From: Aeromonas veronii
GTDB lineage: Bacteria > Pseudomonadota > Gammaproteobacteria > Enterobacterales > Aeromonadaceae
Reading direction: 5' to 3'
Length of the DNA stretch: 64,000 nt
Assembly: GCF_040215105.1 (NCBI RefSeq)
Contig: NZ_CP157875.1
Location: 2,409,501-2,473,500, forward strand
How positions within the stretch are numbered: position 1 is the first letter of the stretch; the number at the start of each line of letters is the position of its first letter. The position numbers and the translations under genes were made by a program. Positions 16,503 through 26,276 of this stretch are shown here, piece by piece. The notes under the pieces are model-generated. The model was not told where the DNA came from. It saw only the letters and a program-made list of their open reading frames with translations, and did not search any database.

Positions 16503-17759
16503 ATGACTCAGGATGCTCTGCGCCGCTGGCGCCGTGACCTTCATCGTTTGCCCGAAGCGGCCTGGTGTGAATTTCGAACCAGCTCTCTCATCGCCCGTCA
16601 CCTCTCTGAACTCGGTTTTTCCGTCATGCTGGGCGACCAGCTGCTGGCCAGCAACCTCATCATGGGCCGGGAAATCGACGTACCCGCCCAGAAGGCGCGA
16701 GCCCTTCGTCAGGGTGCCGACCCCGACTGGCTGGCCCGTATCGAGGAGATCACCGGGGTGATGGGACTCTGGGACAGCGGCCGACCCGGCCCCACCCTGG
16801 GGTTTCGCTTCGACATCGATGCCGTGGAAGTGGAGGAGCAGCAGGATCCCGGTCATGGCCCGAGCCAGGGGGAGTGGCAATCGTGCAACCCGGGCTGGAT
16901 GCACGCCTGTGCCCACGACGGCCACACCGCCATCGGTCTGGTGCTGGCCGAGCGGATAAAAAGCCTGGCCGAGACACTCAATGGCCGAGTCAAGCTGTTC
17001 TTCCAGCCCGCCGAGGAGGGGTGTCGCGGTGGCAAGGCCCTGGCCGCCGGTGGTCAGCTCGATGACGTGGATGCCCTTCTGGCCCTGCACATCGGCATTC
17101 ATGCCGAGAGTGGCGAACTGGTGGTCAATCCCACCGATTTCCTCTGCTCCACCAAGTTCGACGTGGAGCTGATGGGGCGCGCCGCCCACGCGGGGCTTGA
17201 GCCCAACGCCGGCTGCAATGCGCTGGCGGCGGCCTGCATGGCCACCACGGCCATGCTCGGCATTCCCCGCCATCGCGATGGCATGACCCGCATCAACATC
17301 GGCCAGCTCCACGCCGGCAGCGGTCGCAACGTGATCCCGGGCCACGCCCTGTTGCAGGGAGAAACCCGCGGTGCGACGCCTGCGCTCAATGACTACATGT
17401 TCAGCCAGGTGCAGCAGCTCGTGGCGGGCGCCGCCGCCATGCAGGGAACCACCTACCTCATTCGCAAGCAGGGCGAAGCCATCGGTATCGAGAACAGCCC
17501 GGCCCTGCTCGAGGAGATAGTCCCGCTGGCCAATACCCTGTCGTTCAAGACCATCCACAGCCGCCGCTTCGGGGCGAGTGAAGATGCGGGTTTTCTCATC
17601 GAACGGGTGCAACGCAATGGCGGGCAGGCGGCCTACCTCATCCTAGGGGCCAACCTGGCAGCCCCCCACCACCATCCGGCCTTTGACTTCGACGAATCCG
17701 TGTTGGCTCCAGGGGTGGCCCTGCTGGAGGCCTGGCTGCTGGGCCGTCTGGCTCGCTAG
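16503..17759 (+). CDS. M20 family amidohydrolase, AbgA-like
   Basis: Metal-dependent amidohydrolase of 418 residues, resembling the aminobenzoyl-glutamate hydrolase A subunit and related aminoacylases. The M20 pattern is present: RRDLHRLPEAAWCEF at the start, metal-binding HACAHDGHTAIG, the acidic pair QPAEEGCRGGKAL, GRAAHAGLEPNAG of the lid domain and the C-terminal histidine in AAPHHHPAFDFDE. ATG 16503 (AGGAT upstream) places the conserved LHRxPE motif at the usual distance; the open frame continues upstream to 16329 without support. No abgB partner or permease is adjacent, so it is probably monocistronic. Substrate is not determined. Confidence 0.88.
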   Translation: MTQDALRRWRRDLHRLPEAAWCEFRTSSLIARHLSELGFSVMLGDQLLASNLIMGREIDVPAQKARALRQGADPDWLARIEEITGVMGLWDSGRPGPTLGFRFDIDAVEVEEQQDPGHGPSQGEWQSCNPGWMHACAHDGHTAIGLVLAERIKSLAETLNGRVKLFFQPAEEGCRGGKALAAGGQLDDVDALLALHIGIHAESGELVVNPTDFLCSTKFDVELMGRAAHAGLEPNAGCNALAAACMATTAMLGIPRHRDGMTRINIGQLHAGSGRNVIPGHALLQGETRGATPALNDYMFSQVQQLVAGAAAMQGTTYLIRKQGEAIGIENSPALLEEIVPLANTLSFKTIHSRRFGASEDAGFLIERVQRNGGQAAYLILGANLAAPHHHPAFDFDESVLAPGVALLEAWLLGRLAR

Positions 17760-17775
17760 GGCCGCTCATTCATGC

Positions 17776-17804
17776 AAAAAGGCAGCCTTCGGGCTGCCTT
17801 TTTT
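17776..17804 (+). terminator. Terminator after the M20 hydrolase
   Basis: AAAAAGGCAGCC-TTCG-GGCTGCC followed by TTTTTT: a UUCG-loop intrinsic terminator starting 17 bases after the stop codon. The left A tract makes it potentially bidirectional, serving the convergent yjjG as well. Confidence 0.93.
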
Positions 17805-17847
17805 ATACCTGCGCCATCATGGCACCTTTTCTCATACACTCTCCGCC

Positions 17848-18528
17848 TCACTGCCCCAATACGATGGCCCCGAGGTGAGCGAAGTGATGGATTTCATGGG
17901 TCGGCTCACAGGAGGCATCCTGACGCGCGGGATTGTACCAGCAGGTGGCGAGCCCCTGGGCCGCGGCACCGGCGATATCGGTCTTGGGGTTGTCCCCCAC
18001 CATCAGTACCCGGGCAGGATCCGGTCGCCCCATCCGTTCGAGAGCGAGCTGGAAGATGGCGGGAGCCGGTTTGGTCACCTTCACCTCATCGGAGATGACC
18101 AATGTCTCGAACCTGTCGCCCCAGCCAAGCTTGTCGAGACGACCCCGCTGGGGCAGGCTGAAGCCATTGGTGATGATCCCCATCCGTACCCGTCCCTGCA
18201 GCGCCGCCAGGGTCTCCGCCACCCCGTCGAGGGGGGTGCTGAGAGCGATGATCTGCTGCAGGAAGGTATCGTTCATGGCCATGGGGGCAACATTCACCTG
18301 TTCGGCAAACAGGGCGAAACGGGTCTGCTGCAGGTGGGTCGCGTCTATCTCACCACTGTTGTACTGCTGCCAGAGTCTGTGGTTCAGCCCTTGATATTCC
18401 GCCATCTTGGCGGGACTGGGCACCACTCCGTAGATCTGCAGGGTCCGCTCCAGGGCTTCGGTCACCGGGAAATCCAGCAGGGTTTCGTCCAGATCGAACA
18501 ATACCCAGTCATAACTTGGTTGTTTCAC
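17848..18528 (-). CDS. yjjG: Pyrimidine 5'-nucleotidase YjjG (HAD family)
   Basis: HAD-superfamily nucleotidase, in E. coli a house-cleaning enzyme acting on non-canonical pyrimidine nucleotides. The 226-residue length matches E. coli YjjG (225). HAD motifs are complete: DLDET with the nucleophile near residue 10, ITNG, K in KVTKPAPAIF, and GDNPKTDIAGA. The start is a GTG at 18528 with GAGG ten bases upstream (TTGAGGACAAGC); the open frame upstream of it is not conserved in character. It is 70 bases downstream of the aminopeptidase gene and on the same strand, so co-transcription is possible. Confidence 0.92.
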   Translation of the reverse strand: MKQPSYDWVLFDLDETLLDFPVTEALERTLQIYGVVPSPAKMAEYQGLNHRLWQQYNSGEIDATHLQQTRFALFAEQVNVAPMAMNDTFLQQIIALSTPLDGVAETLAALQGRVRMGIITNGFSLPQRGRLDKLGWGDRFETLVISDEVKVTKPAPAIFQLALERMGRPDPARVLMVGDNPKTDIAGAAAQGLATCWYNPARQDASCEPTHEIHHFAHLGAIVLGQ

Positions 18529-18598
18529 GCTTGTCCTCAATGCTTGGCTCTTTGCTTGTATCCAAAGGGGGCACGGGGCCCCCCGCATCCCATGTTGA

Positions 18599-20080
18599 TC
18601 AACGCAGCGGGCTCGCGAGCAGATCCAGGGTCAGCCGAACACCAAACCCCGTCACCTCGCTGCTGACCACGCCATTGCCCCCCTTGCTGCGAAAACCGCT
18701 CAAGTCCAGATGCAACCAGGGCGTCTGTGCCCCTACAAAACGGCTGAGGAAGCGGGCGGCATCAATATGATCCGGCGAGCTGCCGGGGGCGCACTGCAAC
18801 AGATCCGCCCATTCGCTCTCGAGGTCGTCGTCGTAATCCTCATCCAGCGGGAAGGGCCAGATCCGCTCGCCACTTTGCTGACCCAGGCTTATCAGTTCGC
18901 CAAGCCAGGCGGGACGATTGGTAAAAGCACCGCTGTAATGGCTGCCAAGGGCCCGCTTGCAGGCACCGGTCAGGGTGGCGTAGTCGATGAGCAAGTCCGG
19001 CTTGTCCCCAACCGCCATGGCCAGGGTATCGGCCAGCACCATGCGCCCCTCGGCATCGGTGTCCACCACCTCGATGGTGGTGCCATCGATGGCAGTGACG
19101 ACTTCACCAGGCTTGTAGGCCAGCGGGCCTATATGGTTTTCACTGATGGCGAGCCAGCAATGCACCTCATAGGGCAGCCTGGCGCGACTGATGGCAAGCA
19201 GGGTGCCGAGCGCCACCGCGCTGCCCCCCATGTCCAGGTGCATGCCATACATGCTGCCGCCGACTTTCAGGTTATAACCGCCGGAATCATGGCAGATCCC
19301 CTTGCCCACCAGGGCGAGGCGGCGCTCGGCACTAGCCGGACAGTAGCTGAGCTTCACGATGGCGGCCTGGCCATCTGCCGAGCCCCTGGCCACCGCCAGG
19401 AAGGCGCCAGCACCGAGGCGAGTCAGCTCCGCTTCATCATATTCCTGCCACTGCCAGCCTTCTGCCTTGGCGAGTTCCCGGGCCAGGGCGCGATAGTGTT
19501 TGGGGGTCAAGTCCGAGGCGGGCAGCACGGCAAGGTGGCGCGCCAGCGCGTTGCCCTCGGCCTCCGCCAGGATCCGTGCCAGATCCAGGGCGCAGCCGGG
19601 CGACACCAGCAGTTGCTGGTAACTCACCGGGGCATGGGTTTGCTGCTTGTAGGTCGGCAGTGCCACATTGGCCGCGAGCAGGGCGGCGATCACCAGCTCC
19701 GCCAGTTGTGCCCGATGTTCATCGTCAAAACCGGCAAGGTGCAGCGCCAGTTGCTCGGTGTTGAGACTTGCCAGAGGTGCCACCCAGTCGCGCACCTGCT
19801 TGTAGAGACGATGATCCCGCGGCGGGGCGGCATCGAGGAAGATCACCAGTTGCAAGCCGGCTTGATCAGTCAGGCGATAGGGCGCCTTCTGACCCAGGCT
19901 GATCTGGGCCACCACCGCGGCAAAGGCAGGCTCGGCCAGCAAGCGCGCCCGCTCGGGTTCGGCGATCAGCAGCAGCTTGATGGGGGCCTGACTCGCCATC
20001 ACCTCGGGCAGGGTGGTCTCTTGCAGCTCTATCTTGGGAGGGAGATAACGAAAGGGTTGCAACATAAGGGGAAGCCTCAT
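18599..20080 (-). CDS. M17 leucyl aminopeptidase family protein
   Basis: Cytosolic di-metal aminopeptidase. The C-terminal catalytic domain shows VGKGICHDSGGYNLK (metal ligand and catalytic lysine), the family signature as VVDTDAEGRMVLADTL, and DYATLTGACKRALG. It has 493 residues from ATG 20080, or 488 from ATG 20065 (MLQPFRYLPPK), and neither start has a strong ribosome site. The family normally reads NTDAEGR; here it is DTDAEGR, as in the PepB-like branch. It is not near iscR-type PepB context, so I give no symbol. Confidence 0.88.
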   Translation of the reverse strand: MRLPLMLQPFRYLPPKIELQETTLPEVMASQAPIKLLLIAEPERARLLAEPAFAAVVAQISLGQKAPYRLTDQAGLQLVIFLDAAPPRDHRLYKQVRDWVAPLASLNTEQLALHLAGFDDEHRAQLAELVIAALLAANVALPTYKQQTHAPVSYQQLLVSPGCALDLARILAEAEGNALARHLAVLPASDLTPKHYRALARELAKAEGWQWQEYDEAELTRLGAGAFLAVARGSADGQAAIVKLSYCPASAERRLALVGKGICHDSGGYNLKVGGSMYGMHLDMGGSAVALGTLLAISRARLPYEVHCWLAISENHIGPLAYKPGEVVTAIDGTTIEVVDTDAEGRMVLADTLAMAVGDKPDLLIDYATLTGACKRALGSHYSGAFTNRPAWLGELISLGQQSGERIWPFPLDEDYDDDLESEWADLLQCAPGSSPDHIDAARFLSRFVGAQTPWLHLDLSGFRSKGGNGVVSSEVTGFGVRLTLDLLASPLR

Positions 20081-20204
20081 CCATGGACAGAAGTCAGGAT
20101 GATACAGAACAAACGGCAGAAACGACCAGTCTCTTGAAGATTAATGTTCAAGATCAGGGAGATAGTCAGGGGAAATGATAAGGGGGAAAGAAAAGATAGA
20201 AAGT

Positions 20205-20281
<77 letters not shown>

Positions 20282-20393
20282 TCCGAATTGTTGTCCGTTG
20301 CCAGACGATTTCACCATCACACTGCCGAGCAGTAGCAGTCGATGTCGTTGCAGCATCCCAGAGACTTGCGCCCCTGCCATGCCGGCAAAGAGT

Positions 20394-20470
<77 letters not shown>

Positions 20471-20582
20471 TCCGAATTGTTGTCCGTTACCAGACGTTTT
20501 CACCATCACACTGCCGAGCAGTAGCAGTGGATGTCGTTGCAGCATCCCAGTGACTTGCGCCCCTGCCATGCCGGCAAAGAGT

Positions 20583-20659
<77 letters not shown>

Positions 20660-20771
20660 TCCGAATTGTTGTCCGTTGCCAGACGTTTTCACCATCACAC
20701 TGCCGAGCAGTAGCAGTGGATGTCGTTGCAGCATCCCAGTGACTTGCGCCCCTGCCATGCCGGCAAAGAGT

Positions 20772-20848
<77 letters not shown>

Positions 20849-20960
20849 TCCGAATTGTTGTCCGTTGCCAGACATTTTCACCATCACACTGCCGAGCAGT
20901 AGCAGTGGATGTCGTTGCAGCATCCCAGAGACTTGCGCCCCTGCCATGCCGGCAAAGAGT

Positions 20961-21037
<77 letters not shown>

Positions 21038-21149
21038 TCCGAATTGTTGTCCGTTGCCAGACATTTTCACCATCACACTGCCGAGCAGTAGCAGTGGATG
21101 TCGTTGCAGCATCCCAGAGACTTGCGCCCCTGCCATGCCGGCAAAGAGT

Positions 21150-21226
<77 letters not shown>

Positions 21227-21338
21227 TCCGAATTGTTGTCCGTTGCCAGACGTTTTCACCATCACACTGCCGAGCAGTAGCAGTTGATGTCGTTGCAGCA
21301 TCCCAGAGACTTGCGCCTCTGCCATGCCGGCAAAGAGT

Positions 21339-21415
<77 letters not shown>

Positions 21416-21428
21416 TCCGAGGTGGCCA

Positions 21429-21456
21429 ATAATAGGCTCCATCCCAAATATTGCAA
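21429..21456 (-). promoter_or_regulatory. Promoter of the tRNA-fMet array
   Basis: On the minus strand TTGCAA (21451-21456) and TATTAT (21429-21434) are 16 bases apart, placing the start point at about 21422, some seven bases before the first tRNA. An A/T-rich stretch upstream (CAAGATTTTTGC) could act as an UP element. Confidence 0.8.
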
Positions 21457-21578
21457 GCAAAAATCTTGAAAAAGTTGAGTGTGTGTACTAAGCCGCCGCT
21501 ATTTGCTGCTTTGCCGGACAAACCGCTTTGTTTTTATGCAGTTAACGCCGCCACCTCTTCGTTCATCCCCTTTCACAA

Positions 21579-21602
21579 CAAAAAACGGACCCGCAGGTCC
21601 GT
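21579..21602 (-). terminator. Terminator of the beta-barrel protein gene
   Basis: On the minus strand ACGGACC-TGCG-GGTCCGT followed by TTTTTGTTG; it lies 24 bases after the gene's stop and insulates it from the tRNA promoter. Confidence 0.9.
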
Positions 21603-21625
21603 CTCAACATTCCCTGTCCAGGCCA

Positions 21626-22375
21626 TCAGTTCAGCTGATAGCGATAGGCGATCCCCAGTTGCTGATCATTCCCATAATTGTTGTCCGACGCATAGGCATA
21701 GGTGCTGATGGACTGACGCTTGGTGATCTTGTAGCCCATGCCGAGACCGGCAAAGTAGCCATGATAATCGTTCGACCCCATAGACCCCGTCCCGAAGGCA
21801 ATGAAGGTCCACTTGGGCGAGAGCGGCTTGAGGGTGAAGACGCCAAGATATCCCCCCTTGCTGGTATTGGGCATCAAGACGAACTCCGAGCCGGTATCGA
21901 TGTCCACCGAGCCACAGCCCTGGGTGCCGACTTCGCAGGCGATGTCCCCGTCGTTGTAGCTGACCCCCGCCATGGGGAAGATCTGCCAGCCCGCGGGGGC
22001 AAAGCCGAAGGCACTCAGGGGAATGAAGGTGCCGAGACTGTAGCTGGTCTGCTCCGCATCATGATCAAACTGCTTCTTGCGGAAGTTGAAGTTGAAGATG
22101 CCGATATCGGAGAGCCAGGAGCCCCCCAGCCGCCACTCGCTGCCATCCTTGTTGATGGAGGCGTTGAGCTTGCTGACCGGCCCCATCCCGATGGAACCCG
22201 ACACCTTGAACTCATCGGTGTAACTGGCCCCCAGCTGGGTCACCACCTTGGTGGGATCGTCCGCCAGCTTGTCCGCTTCCTTGATATCCCGCGCCGACGC
22301 CTGGACACCCCCACTGACAGCCAGGAGCAACAATCCCCCCGTGATACGACTGACCCAGTCCGTATTCATCCCCAT
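21626..22375 (-). CDS. Exported beta-barrel-like protein of unknown function
   Basis: Protein of 249 residues with an N-terminal signal peptide (ITGGLLLLAVSGGVQASA) and a body of alternating short strands rich in glycine and aromatic residues (GIFNFNFRKKQFDH; YHGYFAGLGMGYKITKRQSIS), ending QLGIAYRYQLN. This is the design of an outer membrane beta-barrel, but I do not recognise the family. ATG 22375 follows AGGGGTG; ATG 22369 and the far ATG 22411 are alternatives. The gene overlaps nothing and is downstream of an unknown membrane protein gene on the same strand (51-base gap), so the two could be co-transcribed. Confidence 0.75.
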   Translation of the reverse strand: MGMNTDWVSRITGGLLLLAVSGGVQASARDIKEADKLADDPTKVVTQLGASYTDEFKVSGSIGMGPVSKLNASINKDGSEWRLGGSWLSDIGIFNFNFRKKQFDHDAEQTSYSLGTFIPLSAFGFAPAGWQIFPMAGVSYNDGDIACEVGTQGCGSVDIDTGSEFVLMPNTSKGGYLGVFTLKPLSPKWTFIAFGTGSMGSNDYHGYFAGLGMGYKITKRQSISTYAYASDNNYGNDQQLGIAYRYQLN

Positions 22376-22426
22376 CTCACCCCTGCTTGTCTTGTTGTGA
22401 ACCCACACCATAACCGATTTTCTCTT

Positions 22427-23155
22427 TCAAGGCAGAGACAACTGCTGCAATGCGCCACTTGCGGCGATTTCGGCGATCAGCAGACCGCAGAGCGTCACGG
22501 AGAGCACCACGGGGGCCGTCTCCTGCTGTCGATAGAGGGGGGTGAACCAGAGCAGCAAGGCGGCGATCAGCAGCGCGGCCTGGGTCAGCACCCAGGGTTG
22601 CAGGGCGCTCAGCACCTGAGTGGCAGGCTCCGCCATCATCATCAGGGCGACGAACCAGAGCAGGCTGGCGATGGCCGCCACCAGACCGGCCACCGGCAGC
22701 AGGACATTGAACGCCTGCAAGCGGTGACGGGCCCGCAGCAACATCAGGTGGGCAAACGCCGATCCCAGCAGCACCATCTGCAGCAAGCCGTTCACCCATC
22801 CCTGCAGTTGCAGCAAGCCTGTGCCATAGAGGGCCAGCGGCAGGGCCGGCAGCCACAGCAGGGTGGCGGGAATGGCGCGTTTACCCTCGAGGCGGGACTG
22901 GACCAGCGACAGGACAATTCCCAGCACCAGGGCTGCCCCCCCGCTCCAGATAAGCCAGCCGCTCATCCCGGCTTCGATGGCCAGCATCAGGGAGAGACCG
23001 GTAATGACCCAGACGGAGAAGAGCTGGGTGGTGATCCGCGAACGCTGTCCCGGACAGAGATCGCCGCGCCAGAGCACCAGCGCGAGGGCGATCAGGGCCC
23101 CCAGCGCCATCAGGCCGGTCAGGGGGAAGAGCCAGGAAGGGAGTTGGACGAACAT
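22427..23155 (-). CDS. Polytopic inner membrane protein of unknown function
   Basis: Very hydrophobic protein of 242 residues with about eight predicted helices, for example SWLFPLTGLMALGALIALAL, LFSVWVITGLSLMLAI, ALVLGIVLSLVQ, LLPVAGLVAAIASLLWFVAL and LLIAALLLWF. ATG 23155 has GGAGA upstream, whereas the longer frame to 23203 begins with a non-hydrophobic sequence. The shape is loosely like membrane anchor subunits of oxidoreductases, but no haem ligands or partner subunits are evident, so I make no assignment. Confidence 0.75.
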   Translation of the reverse strand: MFVQLPSWLFPLTGLMALGALIALALVLWRGDLCPGQRSRITTQLFSVWVITGLSLMLAIEAGMSGWLIWSGGAALVLGIVLSLVQSRLEGKRAIPATLLWLPALPLALYGTGLLQLQGWVNGLLQMVLLGSAFAHLMLLRARHRLQAFNVLLPVAGLVAAIASLLWFVALMMMAEPATQVLSALQPWVLTQAALLIAALLLWFTPLYRQQETAPVVLSVTLCGLLIAEIAASGALQQLSLP

Positions 23156-23281
23156 AGGGTCTCCAGCAACAGACAAAAAGTAGGCGTGACGCGCGCCAAC
23201 CATAGGTGCGCGGCTTCATATAGAAGGGGGCGAGTATACCCAAACTCGCCCCCTTCCCCAACGGCCGACGATCCGCACCGA

Positions 23282-24916
23282 TCAGCCCTGGCCGCGAGCC
23301 AGCGCCACCACCCGTCCAAACATCTGCTTGATCACCGGGGGAATGCGATCACTGCCGAGGCGCTCTGCCTCCTCCACCACCGCCAGCGCCATGCCGGGCT
23401 TGCTGCGATGATGGATGGCCTTGGTGATGATGCGAGAAGGGCTCATGGTCGAGCGCCCCCCGACCCCGGCTTCACGCCGGAACACGGATTCAAAACCGTT
23501 CTGGTAGAGGTAGTGCTCGATGTCCGCCGCCGGCAACTGGGTCACCCGATCGCGCTCGCGCTCCCCCTTGAGCAGGGCACGGGCGGAGCTCGCGTACTTG
23601 ACCCCCGCCTCGTCGCCGTCGGTGAGCAGGTGCCACTCGATGCCAAAGTCCCGGGCCACCTTGATAAGGGGCGCCTGGCCGCACTGGGCAAACTCGATGA
23701 TCCGCACCCCCTCGGCCCGCAGGCTATAACCGCAGATCTGGGCCAGCTCGGAGAGCAGCCAGATCTCGGTCTCCCCTTCCACCAGCAACCAGCAGCGCGC
23801 GAACAGGGACATGGGCCTGTTGATGCGCACGTGAAACGCTATCTTGCGCAGATCGTCGCTGCTGTAGCGCTCGCCACCAAGCTGCTGGCAGAGGATATCC
23901 TGCTGGCGCCGTACCAGCCGGCGCACCTGATTGAGCGGCAGTGACGACAGCAAGTCCCCCGAGTTGGTGGTGAGCAGCTTCTGCCCCGGCAACTGCTCCA
24001 GCAGCCCCCAGGCCAGGGCCAGCATGGTGGGGTGCAGCCGGCTCTCCGGATCTTCCAGTATCATGATGGGTCTGGCCCCTTCCTCCAGCTCCCGGTTGCC
24101 ACGGGCATTGAGCAGCATGGCCGCCATCCCCGCCATGGCCAGTTGCAGCGCCCGGTTGTCCGCACTGCGCAGCAGCACCTGCAGGTTGCCGGGGTTGCGC
24201 AGGGTCATGGGGCGATTGACGATCTCCCGCTGGCTGCGCGGCTTGTGCTTGATGGGGGCCAGGGCGCGGAAGTAGTGATCCATCAGCTGACGCACCGCCT
24301 CCAACGCCTCTTTCAACTCGGGTTCGCCGATGCGCTGGGGTTCGTCCGTCAGCTTGCCGGAGAGATCTCCCAGCCGCTGGGTACTGAGATCTCCCCAGGG
24401 CAGGGTCTCGATGCCATCCCGCGCGGTGCGGGCATCCCGCAGGCGGAACACCGGGTTCATGGTGATGAGCAGTTGCACCAGATCGTCGTTGTTCTCTACT
24501 TCCAGGCTCTTGCCGATGCCATCGAGAAAATCGTGAATCGTCAGCACGCTGCCGTCATCTTGCAACTCGGCGCTGGCCCGGTAGTGAACCCGGTGGAACT
24601 TGTCCTTGTGGGGGATCCAGGCCGCACCGAGGCGAGCCAAACGGCGGGAGTGCTGGCACATCTGGGGACGGTATTCACAAAAGGTGAGCACCAGTTGCAG
24701 GGTGCGGGAGGCGGCCAGCTCAGGATCTTCCGGCTGATGGAAGTCATCCGCGGTGAATTGATAGGGCTCGGCATCCCCCAGCAGGCACCAGAGGGCACGC
24801 AGCAGGCTGGACTTGCCCCAGGCGTTCTCGCCGATGAGCACCGTGGTGTGATCCAGCCCGAGCGAGAGCCGGTTTATGCCACGAAAACCTTTGACTTCAA
24901 TACGTTCCAGAAACAT
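23282..24916 (-). CDS. ybjD: YbjD-like OLD-family ATPase/TOPRIM nuclease
   Basis: Overcoming-lysogenisation-defect (OLD) type protein of 544 residues. The N-terminal ABC-like ATPase has Walker A as GENAWGKSSLLRALW (about residues 29-43) and a split Walker B/signature in ARPIMILEDPESRLHP; the C-terminal TOPRIM domain shows LLVEGETEIWLLSELA and HLLTDGDEAGVKY, with the acidic residues expected of the metal site. Length and N-terminus (MFLERIEVKGFRGINRLSL) agree with E. coli YbjD. No UvrD-type helicase (GajB) is adjacent, so it is not a Gabija pair. Monocistronic. Confidence 0.88.
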   Translation of the reverse strand: MFLERIEVKGFRGINRLSLGLDHTTVLIGENAWGKSSLLRALWCLLGDAEPYQFTADDFHQPEDPELAASRTLQLVLTFCEYRPQMCQHSRRLARLGAAWIPHKDKFHRVHYRASAELQDDGSVLTIHDFLDGIGKSLEVENNDDLVQLLITMNPVFRLRDARTARDGIETLPWGDLSTQRLGDLSGKLTDEPQRIGEPELKEALEAVRQLMDHYFRALAPIKHKPRSQREIVNRPMTLRNPGNLQVLLRSADNRALQLAMAGMAAMLLNARGNRELEEGARPIMILEDPESRLHPTMLALAWGLLEQLPGQKLLTTNSGDLLSSLPLNQVRRLVRRQQDILCQQLGGERYSSDDLRKIAFHVRINRPMSLFARCWLLVEGETEIWLLSELAQICGYSLRAEGVRIIEFAQCGQAPLIKVARDFGIEWHLLTDGDEAGVKYASSARALLKGERERDRVTQLPAADIEHYLYQNGFESVFRREAGVGGRSTMSPSRIITKAIHHRSKPGMALAVVEEAERLGSDRIPPVIKQMFGRVVALARGQG

Positions 24917-25175
24917 TCAGCCACACCAGATCCATATACATGGAGCCATAGTGGCAAAGTTGCCTGCAAAAACCTACCGGGTTGCGACGATTTTCAGCGG
25001 GAACTGTGAGGCACGAGGGGTTCGGGGGCGGCAGGGGCACAGAGGCGGATCTTGGGGCCATTCCAGTGGCTGAACCAGAGGTGGCGGGTACGGGTCTGAC
25101 GTTTGCGATGATTCAATGGGCACTCCGTTTGAGACAAGGGCAGCCAACCGCCGCCATGGCTTCGCAGTGTGCCCC

Positions 25176-26075
25176 TCAACCGTGACAGCCAGATGACAGC
25201 TGGCCACGCCACTGGCCCGGGCTCAGGCCGAAGGCCTCCTTGAAGCGGTTGCCAAGGTGTGCCTGGGAGGAGAAACCGCACAGGGCGGCGATCCCGGCCA
25301 GGGATTCGGGCCCCGCCAGCAACTGCTTGGCCCGCTGCAAACGCAGCCCCAGCAGATAGCGATGGGGTGGACAGCCAAGGCTCTGGCCAAACATGCGAGC
25401 GAAGTGATATTCGCTCAGACCCGCCTCCCGGGCGAGATCGCTCAAGGTGACGGGATCCGCCAGGTGGGCCAGCAGGTACTCCTGCACCCGCCGGATGGTC
25501 ACGGGTGCCAGCCCGCCACGCACCTGCGGCAGAGCCGGCGCCTCCCGGGTGTGGTGGCGATAGGCATGGAGCATCAGCATCCAGGTGCCGTGAGAGAGCG
25601 CCATGCGATCCCCGTCCATCTGCCAGTCCAGCCCCATCAGCTGTTGTTGCACCAGGGCCGCGGCCTGGGGATCCTCGATGAAGGTCTTGTCCTCCAGCAG
25701 CAGATGCCGCCCCTCCTTGTCGCAAGCCTCCTCGGCGATGCGAGCAAGGTGGGCCGGACTGAAATAGAGGTGGAAGAAGCGAAACTCTTCGCGCACCAGC
25801 CACTCGGATCTGTGGTGATCCGGCATGATGCACACCTTGCCGGTTCCGCCGTGGCCGCCTGGTCCATCGAGGCGCTCGGTCTGCTCGCCCCCCTGCAGAT
25901 AGACGCTGATGGTGTGATGACCGGGCTTGTGATAGCGGGTCTGATCATAGCGGTTGCACCAGCTGGCGAGGCCGAGCCCGGGTTCCAGCCAGCAGGCGTT
26001 CTCCAGCCGCGCCCCCGTGCTGACCAGGGCATCGAATACCCCCGCCTGTCTGATGGGCGGCATCATTGGCTGCAT
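25176..26075 (-). CDS. AraC-family transcriptional regulator
   Basis: Regulator of 299 residues: N-terminal cupin-like sensor domain (HHTISVYLQGGEQTERLDG) and C-terminal double helix-turn-helix (VTLSDLAREAGLSEYHFARMF; LAGIAALCGFSSQAHLGNRFKEAFG), the second with the AraC signature ending SPGQWR. ATG 26075 follows GAGGTG nine bases upstream. It is divergent from the EamA transporter gene (200-base gap), which is its most likely target. Confidence 0.92.
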   Translation of the reverse strand: MQPMMPPIRQAGVFDALVSTGARLENACWLEPGLGLASWCNRYDQTRYHKPGHHTISVYLQGGEQTERLDGPGGHGGTGKVCIMPDHHRSEWLVREEFRFFHLYFSPAHLARIAEEACDKEGRHLLLEDKTFIEDPQAAALVQQQLMGLDWQMDGDRMALSHGTWMLMLHAYRHHTREAPALPQVRGGLAPVTIRRVQEYLLAHLADPVTLSDLAREAGLSEYHFARMFGQSLGCPPHRYLLGLRLQRAKQLLAGPESLAGIAALCGFSSQAHLGNRFKEAFGLSPGQWRGQLSSGCHG

Positions 26076-26276
26076 TGCCTGTTGCACCTCGGTTCTCCTC
26101 GTTGGCCGCGCTACTTGGCCCACTCTCCCGTGGGCCCATATTCGCCTTTGCCCTCATCTTATCGTGGGCCCTGCCCGGGCGCTGCCCCTGGCGGCAAAAA
26201 ACCGCAAGATGCTGTAAGCCAGCGTTGCGCACCGGGCCCATGCTGGGATCCTGTCATCTTGCTCCACGGAAAACCC

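Noticed and set aside
21479-23944. Plus-strand open frame of 821 codons over the envelope genes and ybjD
   Set aside because: Composition typical of antisense frames in GC-rich DNA, runs through three genes on the opposite strand, no motifs.
23282-24916. Gabija anti-phage system based on the OLD-family protein
   Set aside because: No GajB (UvrD-like helicase) on either side; the gene looks like housekeeping ybjD.
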